Made by a program: the position numbers and the translations under genes. A stretch of DNA of 64,000 nt from Monocercomonoides exilis. Taxonomy: Eukaryota > Preaxostyla > Oxymonadida > Polymastigidae. The stretch covers positions 1 to 64,000 of the forward strand of contig LSRY02000026.1 in assembly GCA_001643675.2 (NCBI GenBank). The letters run 5' to 3'. Shown piece after piece: positions 12,656 to 25,988 of the stretch. The first letter of the stretch is position 1. Each line of letters begins with the position of its first letter. Below the pieces are notes generated by a model that was not told the origin of the DNA, ran no database searches, and saw only the letters and a list, made by a program, of their open reading frames with translations.

Positions 12656-14202
12656 TGCTCTTCCACTTAAAGAAAAATCAAATATAATTATTATAATAAG
12701 ACTAATATAAATAACAAAAGACCACACAGGCGATCTTGGCTCTTTGTGAAATTTCGAATCATATTTTGTGAAAATTACTCAAAGAAGAAAATCTATTGTT
12801 CTTAATTGTTAAAAGGCTGAAAACAAAGTATATTAAATATACCAATTAAATGTTGGTAACTTGAAAATATATGTATAATCAAAAGAAAACAAACAAAGTG
12901 TTGAGTTTGTCGAAGATGAATCAGAATAATAATTGGATAATAAAACAATGAAAATAAGATGACATATTAATTTATAAATCATACGATATTATTATTAAAA
13001 ACCAAAAGTTGCTAATTGTTTCTGTGGGTGTTTCCCTTGCAAGTTTTGATTAGAAATTTTATTGTGGTAATTTTTATGATCAAATATTTTTCATTCAAAA
13101 AAGTTTTCTATTATTTCTCAATGAAGAACTTTTTGTGAGAAATAAAAAAAAATATGAAAATTCAAAAAAATTCAAGCTTTCATTTGGACACTCTTTCAAT
13201 GAACAAATATCAGCAAATGGAGCTTTTAGATGTTGGGCAACCTAGTAATGCGATTTTTGATCATCTTGACAGATTTTCTTGCGGAACACATATTTTTTCG
13301 TTAATTTTGGAATTTTTTGTTATTTCTTGGAATTTTTTACATCTTTCGAGAATATTGATTTTTGCCCATATGAGCCCCGTTGCTGGCCTGTTCACACACA
13401 GGCGTCGCCTTTGTATTCACACTTCTCATTTGAGCTTGTCATCATTTTTGTGATTATTTTTATTTGGAAAAATAAAATGATGCAGATGTTTTTGAACTAT
13501 GTGAATTGGAATTTTTTTAATTTTTTTAAAAAATGAAATAAAAAATTAACCTTCGAATATATATTTTTTTTTTCCAATTCGAATTGATTAACTCATTTTT
13601 TTGTAAAAGTTCGTTTTCATTATTAAATATTTTTTTTCACGCAAAATAAATCAAAAAAATGAAACGAACCATCAAAATAAATTAGTTTTGATAACAAATA
13701 GAAATAAAAAAAATTATTTCTAAATAAAAAATTCTGAAATGAGAAAATAATAATAAAAAAAAAGAGAGATATATAAATTTTTAAATACTGCACAGATGTG
13801 TTGAATAGAGATTATTTGTTTAACTGATGAACAAATAAAAATAATAAGTTTGATTATTGTTTGAACATCAACAATTATTTATTTATTTTCTTTTTGAAAT
13901 ATCCGAGATAAAACAATAACTATAAATAAACAATTTTAATTTTTTCTTTGTTTCATTTCACAAATCTTCTTTTATTTTCTTTTTCACATAATTATTCATC
14001 GATCACAATCAAAACACATATATCCTCTTTTTGATCACTTTTTTCTCCTAATGCCAATAATCATCCATTTCTGCTTCGCTTTTTTTGTAATTTCACCACC
14101 GACTTCATTCACATTTGAAAAAGATAATAACAATTTGAGATCGAAAATGTGAAGATAACGATAGTGATAATTCATTGAAATGAAATTTCTTCAACTTGAA
14201 CA
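12656..14202. other. AT-rich intergenic region
   Basis: Divergent promoter side of the recombinase gene. No coding sequence is supported. The short frames near 13154-13536 are AT-driven and hydrophobic by composition only. Confidence 0.6.
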
Positions 14203-16036
14203 GCCTTTAAGAACATGCGACTGCACAACACACACATACGCATTTCTCTCCTTTTGTCCTCTTTCCTCCAATCGGCCAAATTATCGAATCATCCGACTTG
14301 ATCAGTGGACGACTCTCTTCTGTATCTAATATAATTTCTCTCTTCTCTCCTTTCTCACACGCCCTCTTCTGCAATGCAGGGTGCTCCTCGCACGCAGACA
14401 CACCAGACACACCAGCCTCAGCTCGATGCTCCCACCTGCCACACCCCCAAAGCCAATTCGCTCATGTGACAATAAGCATAACTGGCCAGGAAGTTGAGAA
14501 AGAGGAACATGGAGTTGCTGTCTTTTTCTCATCCACAAGTGGCTCTGCTCCTTCCTTCGCGATGAAACCGTCGCCTTCCAGCAGCGCTTGCAGAACTGTT
14601 TCCATGTGAGTTATTCCTTCTGTTCCATCACTTCCTCCTCCGGCTGCTCCTTGTGCTCCTCCTTGTGCTCCACCAATTCCCATCACTATTCCATTGTTCG
14701 ATGATGGTGAATGATTCGTTCCATTCACATTCCCATCTCCTCAAACTGCTCCTCCTATTCCAACATTCGCGTTCATCACACTCATCGAGCTGTACCTGCT
14801 TCCCAGATTGATCGGAATCCTTTCCAAATAACCTCTTTGCATCAGCGGACGGAAGAAACAATTTGTTTTCCACATTTCATGCGCTTGCACAATCCCTGTC
14901 GTGAAAAGTTATTCAAACAGTGAATATTCAGATGTGGAAAAACTCAGCCGCTCTTCATCAGTCAGATCGAGTCAGTTGTCGATGCTCGTCCCACCTTTGT
15001 TCCGCATCACGATCGACTGCATTGGTGCATCCACCTCGCCGATGGGTTATTTATTCCAGTAAATGCATTTCCGTTTCTTCTTCTTCTCGCTCGCTCTCAA
15101 ACCCAACACGTGCTTTGATTTGAATTAGCATCTGGCATGCAATCTTCTTCACCGCGTGCTTCCCTCCTCCCAGATGCTTTCAGATGAACGAAGCTTGATG
15201 AATACACTTGCTGTGGCTGTCACATGAAAATCTATTCACACGTTCTTCTCCGGTTTCAAGATGTCCCTCGCGTGGATCTATTGAAATGGGACATATTCAT
15301 TCTCATTTGTTTTCTCCTTGTTTTCCACAACTTCCATCTCCTCCATTGTTATCATTTTATCCTCCTCCTTCTCCTCCACTTGCTCCTCCACCTCCATTTC
15401 CACCCAGACCCATCCCTCCCATCTGATGCATCATCCCCTTCCTCATATTTCCTTCCTCCACTCAATACTCCACTCTCACATTAAAATTTGGAAAATTGTG
15501 TGTTTGCTAATCAATAGGATATTTTCATGTTGCTTTGCACACACACACACAAACACCTCTGTGTCTTTATATAGCAGCGGATTGGTACCTAAATTGAAAG
15601 GAAAATGCAACAGATCCAGCAGCAAGCGCATGCCAGCCTCTGTGAAGAGCAGCCCATCGTTGCGGTTGAATGTCTCGTCGGCTGGAGTGAGCTCGTGGGC
15701 AAACGTGTGGTTCAACTGGTTCAAAGACAGTTCTTTCCACAGAATCGCCTTCTCCGTGTTGTGGCGGTGCACATCCACAACAGCTGCAGAGGGAAGGATC
15801 CTCAGGCCAGTCACCACACACAATGCAGTTATCTTGCTTTTCGACTGCATTCGTCGCATTTCGCTGGTATCTTGCTCTTCTTCTTTATCCGAAAAATTAA
15901 AGAAACAGGCGGGAGCAATGCGAACTGACTGCGATGGTCTGTTGATGTCTCCAGCATCAGAAAATTTCTCCAAGCATCCACTTGTTTTTTGATTGTCTGT
16001 TTCAACCACAAATACAGAACTACATGCGTTCAACAT
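14203..16036 (-). pseudogene. Decayed minus-strand gene, unrecognised
   Basis: Several minus-strand frames read like real protein but are not joined. The best starts with ATG at 16036 and runs 186 codons to 15476; the stretch around ITALCVVTGLRILPSA and LLFTEAGMRLLLDLL looks folded. A possible 5' splice site lies near 15557 (GTGTTTGT). Downstream on the same strand are a Met/Gly-rich piece near 15425-15360 interrupted by in-frame TAA, a Gly/Ala-rich piece (14728-14462) and a basic piece (14873-14628) in another frame. Local GC is higher than in the flanks, as in coding DNA here. The simplest reading is a degraded multi-exon gene. The 186-codon exon could still belong to a functional gene if splicing rescues the rest. 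No family was recognised. Confidence 0.45.
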
Positions 16037-16462
16037 GCGAAGAACTGGGCGAAAAAAGTATTTGATTTTTTCGTGTGTTCTTGCAAAAATGGCTCCGTTA
16101 AGCGGTCAAATTGACAGATCAGTCAATAAAGAAGAAGGGGAAGAAGAAGAGGAGGAGGATGCTGAAGAGACAAGAGATAAATACATATTGTTGTCGAGAA
16201 CTCTCATCAGTTGGTTCTGAATGAATGATGGAATTGAGGTTGAACATTATTTAATTGCAGATGAACAGTAATGAGCATCATTATTGAATATACTCAAAAG
16301 TTAAATAAAATAATTTAAAACAGTTAATGAAAAGGCAAACAACACGAAACATTTCAATAAGCCTTTCTAATTTTTCTCGAAATGATATATTTATTTATAT
16401 TATGTTTAATAGCTTCATTCATCTTCTTGTCATCACTTCAGTCACTTAAAAAAAGACAATAT

Positions 16463-17032
16463 TTGATTTTTGAGTATTTTGCAAATTGATAATAAAAACA
16501 AACTTTGTCAAAAATGAACAAGAATTAATATAGTCACATTGAATAGTCTTTCTGTTTGTTTCATCAAAAATTGTCTATGTGCCAAACAAAATTACCAGTT
16601 TCTAAATAAATAGGTCAAAATTCTTATATTAATGAAAAATAACAACGATTTGTAACAAACCTTTTATACAGCTTTGTCATTACAAGTCAGACGTCCTCAC
16701 ATATTAAATATATAGAATGACTGAAAAAAAATAAGAAAAATCTTCGAAGACAGTGCATGGGAAACAATTCATTTCACACAACACTTCATCCCAAATAAAA
16801 AATATGTTAAAAAACAAATTATCACCAACTTTTTCCACTAACAGATTTTCAAAAAAAAGCATCAAACTTGTTTATTATTGTTATTTATTCACATTGAGCA
16901 AAATAGATCATGGTATTCTTAATGGCGCCATTAATAATAATTTGTATTTTTTATGATCAAAAATTTCAAAAATTTTTCAAAATTTTTTATTTTTGTTTCA
17001 TTTAATTTGTGAATATTATTGCTTTATTAATG
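16463..17032 (+). repeat. Left terminal inverted repeat (570 bp)
   Basis: Reverse complement of 20059-20628. It contains a 16-bp perfect palindrome, TTAATGGCGCCATTAA, at 16919-16934. A 67-codon open frame inside it is repeated in mirror image in the other arm simply because the arms match, and is not taken as a gene. Confidence 0.9.
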
Positions 17033-17391
17033 TAAAAAAAGTCATATGAATGTTGTTAATTAATTATTAAAACTTTTTTTTTAATGTGATATCAAAATTA
17101 ATATAAATAATATTTATTAGAAATTTAAATATTTTTTTTTGAAGTATTTGAAATTTATTTTTTAATTATCAAATAATGAGAAAGCAATATGAGTTGTTAA
17201 TTATTTTTTCCGCAATGAAAAAAATTTAGAAATTTTCATTAAACTTTGAATATTTTTTTTTATTGTATCTTATTTTATATTTGTTCAAAAATAGATAAAC
17301 ATTGTTTATTTTTTTATGTTCAATTTTTTATTGGTCAGAAATTTAACATATTTAGTTGAATTTGATTTTTATTATTTTTTTTTATTGTTTT

Positions 17392-19909
17392 ATGAGTTCC
17401 ATTTCTCATAAAAAAATTCCCATATATTGCAATTTCATTGACTGGATCGGTTTATCGACAATGTTGTCAGCTAAAAGGGTTCATAATGGATTGGAATTTA
17501 GAAGCCTGCAGAAGGATATGGTCCAACTCACAAATTTTTTTCAAAAAATGTCACTCTCTCACGCAGAAATGGTTTCATTTATGTTTTTCCAACAAACACA
17601 AGTAGGAAGGCAACTTTTCGAAAGTTTATTAAAATCATTTAATGGCGTGTCTTTCTTAAACAATGTTTTATTTATGTAATTTTTCTTTATTCAATGTTTT
17701 TTTAAATATTCTTTTTTTATTTATAAATATTTATTATTATTATTTTTTTATTTTGCAATATGAAGATCCACTGAAACGAACCATAAAATAGCTGAGTCAT
17801 GTTTTCAATAGCCTCTCCTATGAATTACAAAGTGAAATGCTATTGATTCTGACAAAAGAATTCTCTCAGCAGACACTAAGCCAAGAGTTTGGGTTTGTAA
17901 TAAAACCAGCGCCTTTTCGAGCATCCTTTTTCGATCAAAAGAAAGAAATTTCAACAGAAAGAACACCGCCAATGAAAAGGAAACAACGTTCTTCTCAACG
18001 TGATTCTTCAAAATCATATTTTGGATATCTTGGAGCCGAAAATGAAAAAATTGATACAATAGAAATGGATATGGAAGATTCAGAAGATTGCATTTCACTC
18101 AATTACACTCCGAAATCATCTTCATTATCACCATCAACTTCAACATTATCATCATCCTCATCTTCCTCAATCAACCCTCTCTCCTTTCCATCTCCTTTTA
18201 TGTTTTCTGCTTTTCCTCCATCAGAAAAATCAATTCCATCATCTTCTTCACCTTTCCCATCATTCTCATCTCCTTCCTCCTCCTCATTCCCATCGACTTC
18301 ATTTTCTTCCTCATCCTTCCCTTCTGCTTCAAATTTATCCTCTTTCCATCCTTTGAATATGGCTTCTCCATCTTCATTTAAATCTTCTTCCTCTCCATCA
18401 TTTCCATCTTCTTCTTTCCCACTAACTCTTTCGAATATTCATCCTTCAACAGTTTCATCCGTATCCTCATCTGCTTCCTTTCCTGCTTCCCCCTCTTCCT
18501 CATCCTCTTTGTCTTCTTCTCTTTCTCCTTTTCCTTCCCCTTCCACTTCTCCTTCTCCTCCATCTTTCTCCTCTCCTTCCTCTCTCTCATCCTCCTCTTC
18601 CTCTTCCTCTCCTTTATTTTCATCCTCTCCTTCTCCTTCTCCTCCATCTCACTCCTCTCCTTCCTCTTCCTCCTCCTCTTCTTCTTCTTGTTCTTCTTGT
18701 TCTTGTTCTTCTTCCTCCTCCTCCCCTTCCTCTCCCTCTTTAACTTTGTCAACTTCATCACCCTTAGAGTCAGAGTTAGCAACACTCTTTCACAGCAAAA
18801 AGAAAATATCTTCAAATGAAGATGACGATATGGAATCCAATTCAAAAAACCCTTCAAGAACTGACACAGTTTATCTGATGTTTGCACCAATTGAGAGATT
18901 TATCGACTGTTTATCAATGCATGTGATGGATGGTAATGTGGGTTCAAGATCTTGTGTTTACAAATACAAAATTTCGAAAAGAGGATTGAGGAATCTGGGA
19001 AAGACTTGTTCATTCAGTTCATTATGTCAATGTTTTGCATCTCTGGATTTGGGAAGGAGCTTTTCGAGCAAAAGAAACTTGACAGATCGACAATCGCTTC
19101 AATTGGTTCTGCAATGTTTGAGTGGGTGTGATTTTCAGAAATTCTTTTGGGGAACGAAGAGAATGATTCAGATGTATGAGAATAATTTTGGACCATTGAT
19201 GGAACCTAAAGGTTCTCTTTCAACATATGAAAAATTTCTGGAGTTATTGTCGGAGGAGGATGATGGTGTTATTAAAAAGTTTCAACTTCATAGTCACAAG
19301 TTTATGAAATGTCAGTCTTGTAATCAATTGACTTCAAAGCCAAGGGGAATCACGTTGGAGGTGCCAATATCAAACGCTGATATTGTTGAAGGTTTAAATT
19401 CTTATTTTTCTGTCGTGAAAGAGGAGGAGGATCAAATGAAACAGGTGTGTGGAAAATGTTCAACTGGAAGAATTGAATTGAAATGGATCAGGCTTGATGC
19501 TTTTCCCTGTGTTTTGTGTGTGTTTCATAACAATCTGACACCTTCGTCAGTCAATCCCCCTCCAACTCAACTGTTTGTTGCTGAAAAAGGAAATGGCCCT
19601 TTTGATATCTGCTTTTTTGATCCTTTGAAAGCAAAAACTTCCCTGAAATTCTTCTCTGACAATAATATGATTGCAGCAAAATATCAGCTTTGTGGAACTG
19701 TGATTCATTCAACATCAAAATTCAAAGATGGACATTTTATTGCAGTTGTGAAGGATAAAAAGCATTTGATTGAAGAGAAAAGCATTTTCTTTGAATGCGA
19801 CGATGAGGTTGTTTCACTGCTAGCATTTGATAAATGGAATCAGTATTGGAAAAATTTATCATTGGAAGGATGGAAGTCAGGATTAACATTTTATCAACTT
19901 ATTGAATAA
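17392..19909 (+). CDS. USP-family (C19) ubiquitin hydrolase with long Ser/Pro-rich N-terminal region
   Basis: The secure part is an ATG-initiated frame 17837-19909 (690 aa). It has an N-terminal tail with roughly 200 residues of serine-rich low complexity, then a USP catalytic fold. The Cys box is LRNLGKTCSFSS (Cys391 of the 690-aa frame, with the oxyanion Asn five residues before it). Two CxxC pairs of the zinc-ribbon fingers follow (CQSC near 495 and CGKC near 537). The His box is KDGHFIAVV (His633), and the Asp box is FFECDDEVV (Asp655/656). The triad is therefore complete. Upstream, ATG 17392 opens a 95-codon stretch that joins in frame if an intron 17676-17811 (GTAATT...CAATAG, 136 bp) is removed, giving 793 aa. 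That join is inference, because its 5' site departs from the local GTTTG pattern. The gene lies wholly between the two inverted repeats. TAA stop. Confidence 0.8.
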
Positions 19910-20058
19910 ATATTTATTTTTTTTGTATTTTTTTTTCATTTTTAATTAACATTTTTAATAAAAAAATACCAATAAAATATTTCTTTGAATAAAATTAATT
20001 TTTTTCACCTTTAATCAAACAATAAAAAAATCAAAACCAATTTCTGATGAAATGTTTG

Positions 20059-20628
20059 CATTAATAAAGCAATAATATTCACAAATTAAATGAAACAAAA
20101 ATAAAAAATTTTGAAAAATTTTTGAAATTTTTGATCATAAAAAATACAAATTATTATTAATGGCGCCATTAAGAATACCATGATCTATTTTGCTCAATGT
20201 GAATAAATAACAATAATAAACAAGTTTGATGCTTTTTTTTGAAAATCTGTTAGTGGAAAAAGTTGGTGATAATTTGTTTTTTAACATATTTTTTATTTGG
20301 GATGAAGTGTTGTGTGAAATGAATTGTTTCCCATGCACTGTCTTCGAAGATTTTTCTTATTTTTTTTCAGTCATTCTATATATTTAATATGTGAGGACGT
20401 CTGACTTGTAATGACAAAGCTGTATAAAAGGTTTGTTACAAATCGTTGTTATTTTTCATTAATATAAGAATTTTGACCTATTTATTTAGAAACTGGTAAT
20501 TTTGTTTGGCACATAGACAATTTTTGATGAAACAAACAGAAAGACTATTCAATGTGACTATATTAATTCTTGTTCATTTTTGACAAAGTTTGTTTTTATT
20601 ATCAATTTGCAAAATACTCAAAAATCAA
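20059..20628 (-). repeat. Right terminal inverted repeat (570 bp)
   Basis: Mirror copy of 16463-17032, including the palindrome at 20157-20172. Immediately inside it, AT-rich spacer separates it from the protease stop codon by about 150 bp. Confidence 0.9.
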
Positions 20629-20789
20629 TTATTGTATTGCTGTTTATGTGTGATTTGAAATTATTATCAAATTATCAATATTTCACTTCATTAGGAAGTG
20701 TGTCGGAAATGTGAAATGTTTCAAAACAAAAGCACCATGTAAATGATTGGAAAGTGAAGAAAAGAACTTTATAAAGTATTGGATAAGCT

Positions 20790-23285
20790 CTACAGGCAAA
20801 ACAAGAGAGATGAAGATGAGCAGGGAGTGAAAGAAGCTAAGAAAGATTCTGACAGTGTTCCGAAGAAGTTGAGAAGAATTCGATGATGAAGACTAACGGA
20901 ACATAAGCTCAGGGGATGGATGGCTGTATGAAGAGGACAATGCAGACGATGAGAATATTCTGAAGCTGATGAGCTATGAGAATGTGGTGAATGTGGGAGG
21001 AATTCTATCAGATGACGAATCAACTGACAGCTCAGAAAGCGATGTGAATGAAAAGGAAGGAGCATATGATGATGATGCGAATGACACTGAAACAAAACAA
21101 AGTGCTTCGATGAAAAAGAAAGAAAACGAAAACAACGAAGTTCAAGAAAGTGTTGAAATGCTTCAAAAGAAAGTTAATCAAACAGAATCAGATAAGAATG
21201 CAAACGCAAAAGAGTCTGATCAAAACAACAAAAAAGGCTAAACGAATAATAATGAGCCAAAAATAGAGCCTTTTTCATCGCAAAAGCAGCAATAACAACT
21301 CCCTCTCCCCCATCTTCACCTTCACTCTCTCCACAGCCTAAACAATATACTTCAGCAAGAGATGCCTTTGGAACGATACGCTTTACGCGAGTGAAGTGAA
21401 TGAACTGCGGATGGAGAGGGGTTGGAAGGAGGGAGTTGATTGTGAACAGCAAAGAGATGGAGATGGGGAGATGATCTGTTGGTGCAGCTGCAATGTCGCT
21501 GTTACCTGTTGTTGTTGTTGGAGTAGGAGTGGTGATATTGGGTGAAATGGGGATGAAGAATTTCAACAGAGAAGTGACAAGGGCGATGCAAGATGAGTTT
21601 CAGAATGAGAAAGGGAAGGTGGACGATGAAGAGGCGAAGATTACGTATAATTCATTGGGATCTGATGATCAGAGAGAAAAACTGCTTTGTCTGATGAAAC
21701 TGCAGGAGATACAGAAGAAGATGAGTGAGAAAGATGAGTGGGAGCGCAGGAAAATGGAGAAAGAAGAAAAAGACAAAAATCTATTTAGCAGCATCTGATG
21801 AATACAGCAACCACACATTGAGACAGGTACTCCGACCAACCAGAAGGAGAACAAAATGGCCAGCGAGGCGCAGCAAGAGGCGAAAGAAAGCAAAACGCCA
21901 TTTTTGACAAGAGAGCGGAAATTGGACTGCATGTTGAATGATTTAACTAATTCTGACTTTGAAGATTTGAGCGATGAACAGGATGTGTCCTGCTACTATG
22001 TGCGTATCAAAAGCAAGGAAAATGGGCAATTTGTGTGGAAGATGAGGAAGATGCCTGTTTATGCAGCAGTCGACGCGAGGCAGACAAGAACGCGGTTGGA
22101 TCTGATGAGTGCGCTGAAGAGCGGGCTAAAGTTAAGTTGGGAGGAACTGCGAAGAGGAAGCATAAGTGACACACAGAAAGGGAAGGAAAGGAACAGGGAA
22201 AGGATCACCTCTGCTGTTTCAGAAGGAGAATGGGAAAAGAACATTCATTCAGAGCAGTGTGCCTGGGAGAAGAGATGCGTTGTCGAAGCTGTTTTCTTCG
22301 CTGTCGTTCTCAAAGTTGGTATCTTTCTTCATTTCTCACAACAGAAGAAAGAACTCAGTTTCTTCTGTTGGCCCTGAAGACTTTGGATGCTCATCTCAAA
22401 TAGGATCACAAAATCGACTCAGAATCACCAGCTCTTTCAACCTCTTCGCCAAGTTCGGGTGCTTCTTCTCCCGCTATTCAACCTCAGTCCATTCCTATTC
22501 GAACGAAGGAAAATGAAAAATCCGCAACTCAGCAAACTTCTTCTTCCTCATCTTCATCTTCTTCGTCATCATCTTCATCTCCTGTTTTTACCTCTGCTTC
22601 TTCTGCTTCAACTCCTCCTGCTATTCGACCGCTTGCCCTGGAAGGAGGGAAAAGTCCTTCGACTCCAAACAAATTGCACCTTTCTTCGTCTGAGCAAATC
22701 GCCTTTGATCCTTTGGATGCAGTCAACCAGGTGAAAGAACAAGCACAAAAGACAGAAACAAACAGAAAAGAGGTTTCACCAAAAGAGCAAACAGGAAATC
22801 TTCCTATTGAAAATGTGAATGAAACTGCTATTGTTCAAAAGAGTCCATTGATTTCAGATGCGTTGCTTCCGCGTTCCAGTTCAAGGCATTCGTTTCCTGT
22901 GTATCCTATTCCCTCTCAACAGCAAGCAGTCGCAAAGAAAAAGAAAGCTGCTTCAATGCTGTCACCGAAACCGCAGCGCCTGCGAAGAGAAATGTGGCTG
23001 GGTGAACTGATAAAAGAGGGGCTTGTGTATGAAGATGCTGACCAGGATGCGTGGAATGAGATGAGAGAGGCTGTGCAAAGGAGAACGAGGAAGTGTTTGA
23101 GTCTGAAAGTTACAGTGATGATGAAGAGGAGGAAGAAGAAAAGGAGAAAGAAAGTGATGAATTAACAGAGAGAACAAAAGAAGATAGACAAGATGATGAA
23201 ACGAAAAAAGAAGAAGATGGTCAATTGGTAGAAATGCAATCTTCGTCTTCACACTTTCCTGATGATAATATTCAAAAACGTCATC

Positions 23286-23316
<31 letters not shown>

Positions 23317-25675
23317 TCACAAAGATTTAACAGGCAGACATCATCAAAAGAATATTTGCCCAATTCACTCTTCCTCTTCATCGTCTCGTGTGATGTTCAG
23401 AAGGTGTCTTCCACTCACTCGGACACAAACAGTCATTATTTCTCAACAATCGCAGGCTGTTTCATCAACGCGACATTTCGTTCCCTCAAAAAAGATATTC
23501 GTTGTGAATGCTCTTTTGTTTGACCTGCCAAACCAATCTGTTTCTCAAACACAGCAACAGCCATATTCGTCAACATCCTCTTCGTTTTCTCCTTCTTCAA
23601 TCTCTCCTTTAGCAGCCAGCTCCATTCGCCTCATGCAGCTTATGCAGCTCACACGGGGTATCAACAGAAAAGTGACAATAAACGAGACAGAGAGGCAATT
23701 TCCACAAAAGATATTAGGCGATCGTGTACTCAACTCTGCATCCACACAGCCGATTGCCCAGCGCATCCATCCAATCATTCTATGCGGAGATCTGTCTGCT
23801 CCTTTGCTCGAAGACCCCGCTCTGCGCTTCCTTCTTCAGGGAGTGGAGACACAAACACACCCATCTTTGTGTGATAGTGGTGTTGTTCCACGAGCACTGA
23901 CTGCTCCATCGATGGCAAATGAGAATGTGGAGATGGCAGACACGACAGAAAAGATGAAGAGAAAAGAGGTGCTCCCGAAGAGGATTGGATGTGCTCGTGC
24001 GTTGTGGAGAAGAGAAAGAAGACTGAGACAAGAAAATGACTCTGCGATAACTTCAACTCTGCCACATTTGGATTCGCTCACCCCAACAACATCATCATCA
24101 TCATCTTCTTCTTCTTCTTCGTATTCAAACAATAATCCAAAATTACTTCGATGCCGCCGTTTTGAAGAAGCAGACGGAATGTCTTTTCTTCGCGAAGAAG
24201 AAAATGAGCTGATGTTTGTTGTGTCAACAGCTATGAAGCAGCGGAGGGCAGAAATAAAGCAGAAGAATCCAACGTATTTCAGACAAATGAAGCAAAAGGA
24301 AGCAGTTGCCAGAACTGTTTTGATGGAAAAGCTGAAAAGGAAATAAATAGAACTTACTCAATTTTCTTTGAGCAAAAATCTGAAGGAAAAGATTAAAAAA
24401 AGAAAACGCAATGAAAAAGAGAGTTGTAAAGGGCATGATTCAGAGAATGAGTCTGATTCTGATTCAAAAATGAAAGATAGAATTCAAACGAAAAAGAATG
24501 AAGAACAGATAGACAAAACTTCTTCGTGTTCATTTGAAATTCAACAAGTTCACCCTATTTTCCGTCAAACTTCATTTTCTTCACCAAAGTTTCGTATTTC
24601 TGGACTGCTTGGCGATTCAAGTTATTCATTTATGCATCCCTCTTCTCAAACTAATTCATCTTCGCCTTTATCACCTTCGTTGGCTGAGACATCAAAATCA
24701 CCTTGTTCTTATTCATTGTTTGACTTAACACAGTCTTCCACCTCTTCTTCTCCTTGGGACTTCAATCGAATTGCAAAGGCGTCACAGTTACCGCTTGTTC
24801 CGCACATGTTTCAACCTCTTCACAGACGCTTTCCTTCGTCTCTTTCTGATCCGCATTCACTTGTGTGGTGGATGCGCCTGATGAGCGAAATGAATTTGTA
24901 ATTCAAAAACGAGAGTGATAATGATGATGACGGTGCTGATATTGAATTTGATGAAGATTCATGTTATATGGAAATAGATGATGAAAGTGATGATTGAACT
25001 GGAAAGACAATGGAACAAGAACAGCAGAGATTGAATCAAAGTAATACATTTTCCATATGCAGTCAGGGAGATAGTGCTTCATTGTGCTTGATGAACAGTC
25101 GAACAGACAGAAGAGCCAGATTAATACAAAGACGAAGGAGCAACCAGATTAATGATAATATTTATATACCACATGATTTTGATCAATCGCAACTTCATCC
25201 TTTATATCCTTTTGTATTGTCTTCATTTTCTCCTTCAACTCCTTATTTTTCATCAACCTTCTTCAACGAACAACAAAAAAATTGTCATTTCCATTTCATT
25301 CAAATTCTCATCGAATTCAGGGCCAAGCGTCATCTTTTATTTTCTTTTCGGAAGCACAAAAGGATTATTTATTCTATCGCAGAATATCAGCTGAAATTAT
25401 ATGTCAACGGAAGTGATTCAATATCAAACCAAGAAAAGCCGATCATCAGGTGCACAATCCATGAAGGTTGCCTCTGCATAATTCATTTTGAGATTGAAAG
25501 AATTCACAGAAAACAAAAGGAGCAGGGCAGAAAACGTTATTTGGAACGAACGATTATGTGGATGATCTTCGAGAGGTTGCATTATTACATGCGCCTTCAA
25601 TATATCGCAGAAGATGAAACAAAGAGAGAAAGCGGTTGTTTCAGGAAGATCAATAATCGAAGGATAATTCTATGA
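20790..25675 (+). pseudogene. Large decayed plus-strand gene, Ser/Glu-rich, unrecognised
   Basis: A series of plus-strand frames, each with protein-like composition, follow one another with shifts and stops. They are an acidic frame 20969-21241 that extends upstream through an in-frame TAA; 21493-21798; 21856-22377, whose first half (around TRERKLDCMLNDLTNSDFED) looks structured; a continuation in a different frame around 22300-22400 (RTQFLLLALKTLDAHLK then TAG); a Ser-rich linker leading into 22674-23165; 23093-24346 (417 codons, ending in a Lys-rich helix, TAA); 24368-24901; and 25010-25675. No intron with the local splice pattern reconciles the shifts. The simplest reading is one or two long genes broken by several indels and stops. 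The frame 23093-24346 is the longest survivor and could still be translated. A His run lies near 23281-23320. No family was recognised. Confidence 0.45.
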
Positions 25676-25988
25676 AATAAGTGCGTCTGCAGCGCTCAAA
25701 AAAGGAGAAATGGGAGTGATAAAAGAAATGGATATTTTTGAAGAGCTTATTGATATGCTTGAAGAAATGCTTTTCGAAGAGATGAAATGGATGATTCCTT
25801 AAAACAACAACCTTTGTTTTCATTTGAAAAAGAAGAGAAAATTGATGAAGAAAGGAAGAAGAAATATTAATTTCTGAGCAAATGTTGTTCTACTCCAAAG
25901 AAAAGTGATGATATATGCTCTTGTTGAAAAGAAGATGAAAATTCATGAACGCAAAGTGAAATGAAAAGCCATCAGAATTAGAAGATAT

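Larger units (their letters stand above)
16463..20628. mobile_element. 4.17-kb unit bounded by 570-bp terminal inverted repeats, carrying a USP-type protease gene
   Basis: The left arm 16463-17032 and right arm 20059-20628 are reverse complements over exactly 570 bp, essentially base for base. The outer ends begin TTGATTTTTGAGTATTTTGC on each side, and flanking similarity stops abruptly. If the end is set one base inward, the flanks show a possible 3-bp ATT target duplication. The only recognisable gene inside is the deubiquitinase at 17392-19909. No transposase, integrase or polymerase was seen, so it would be non-autonomous or a cargo-carrying element. An alternative is a large inverted duplication made by recombination, but the sharp and equal arm ends favour an element. 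Confidence 0.7.

Noticed and set aside
16753-16956. 67-codon frame repeated exactly at 20135-20338 on the other strand
   Set aside because: It is identical only because both lie in the inverted repeats; composition is AT-driven and no motif is visible.
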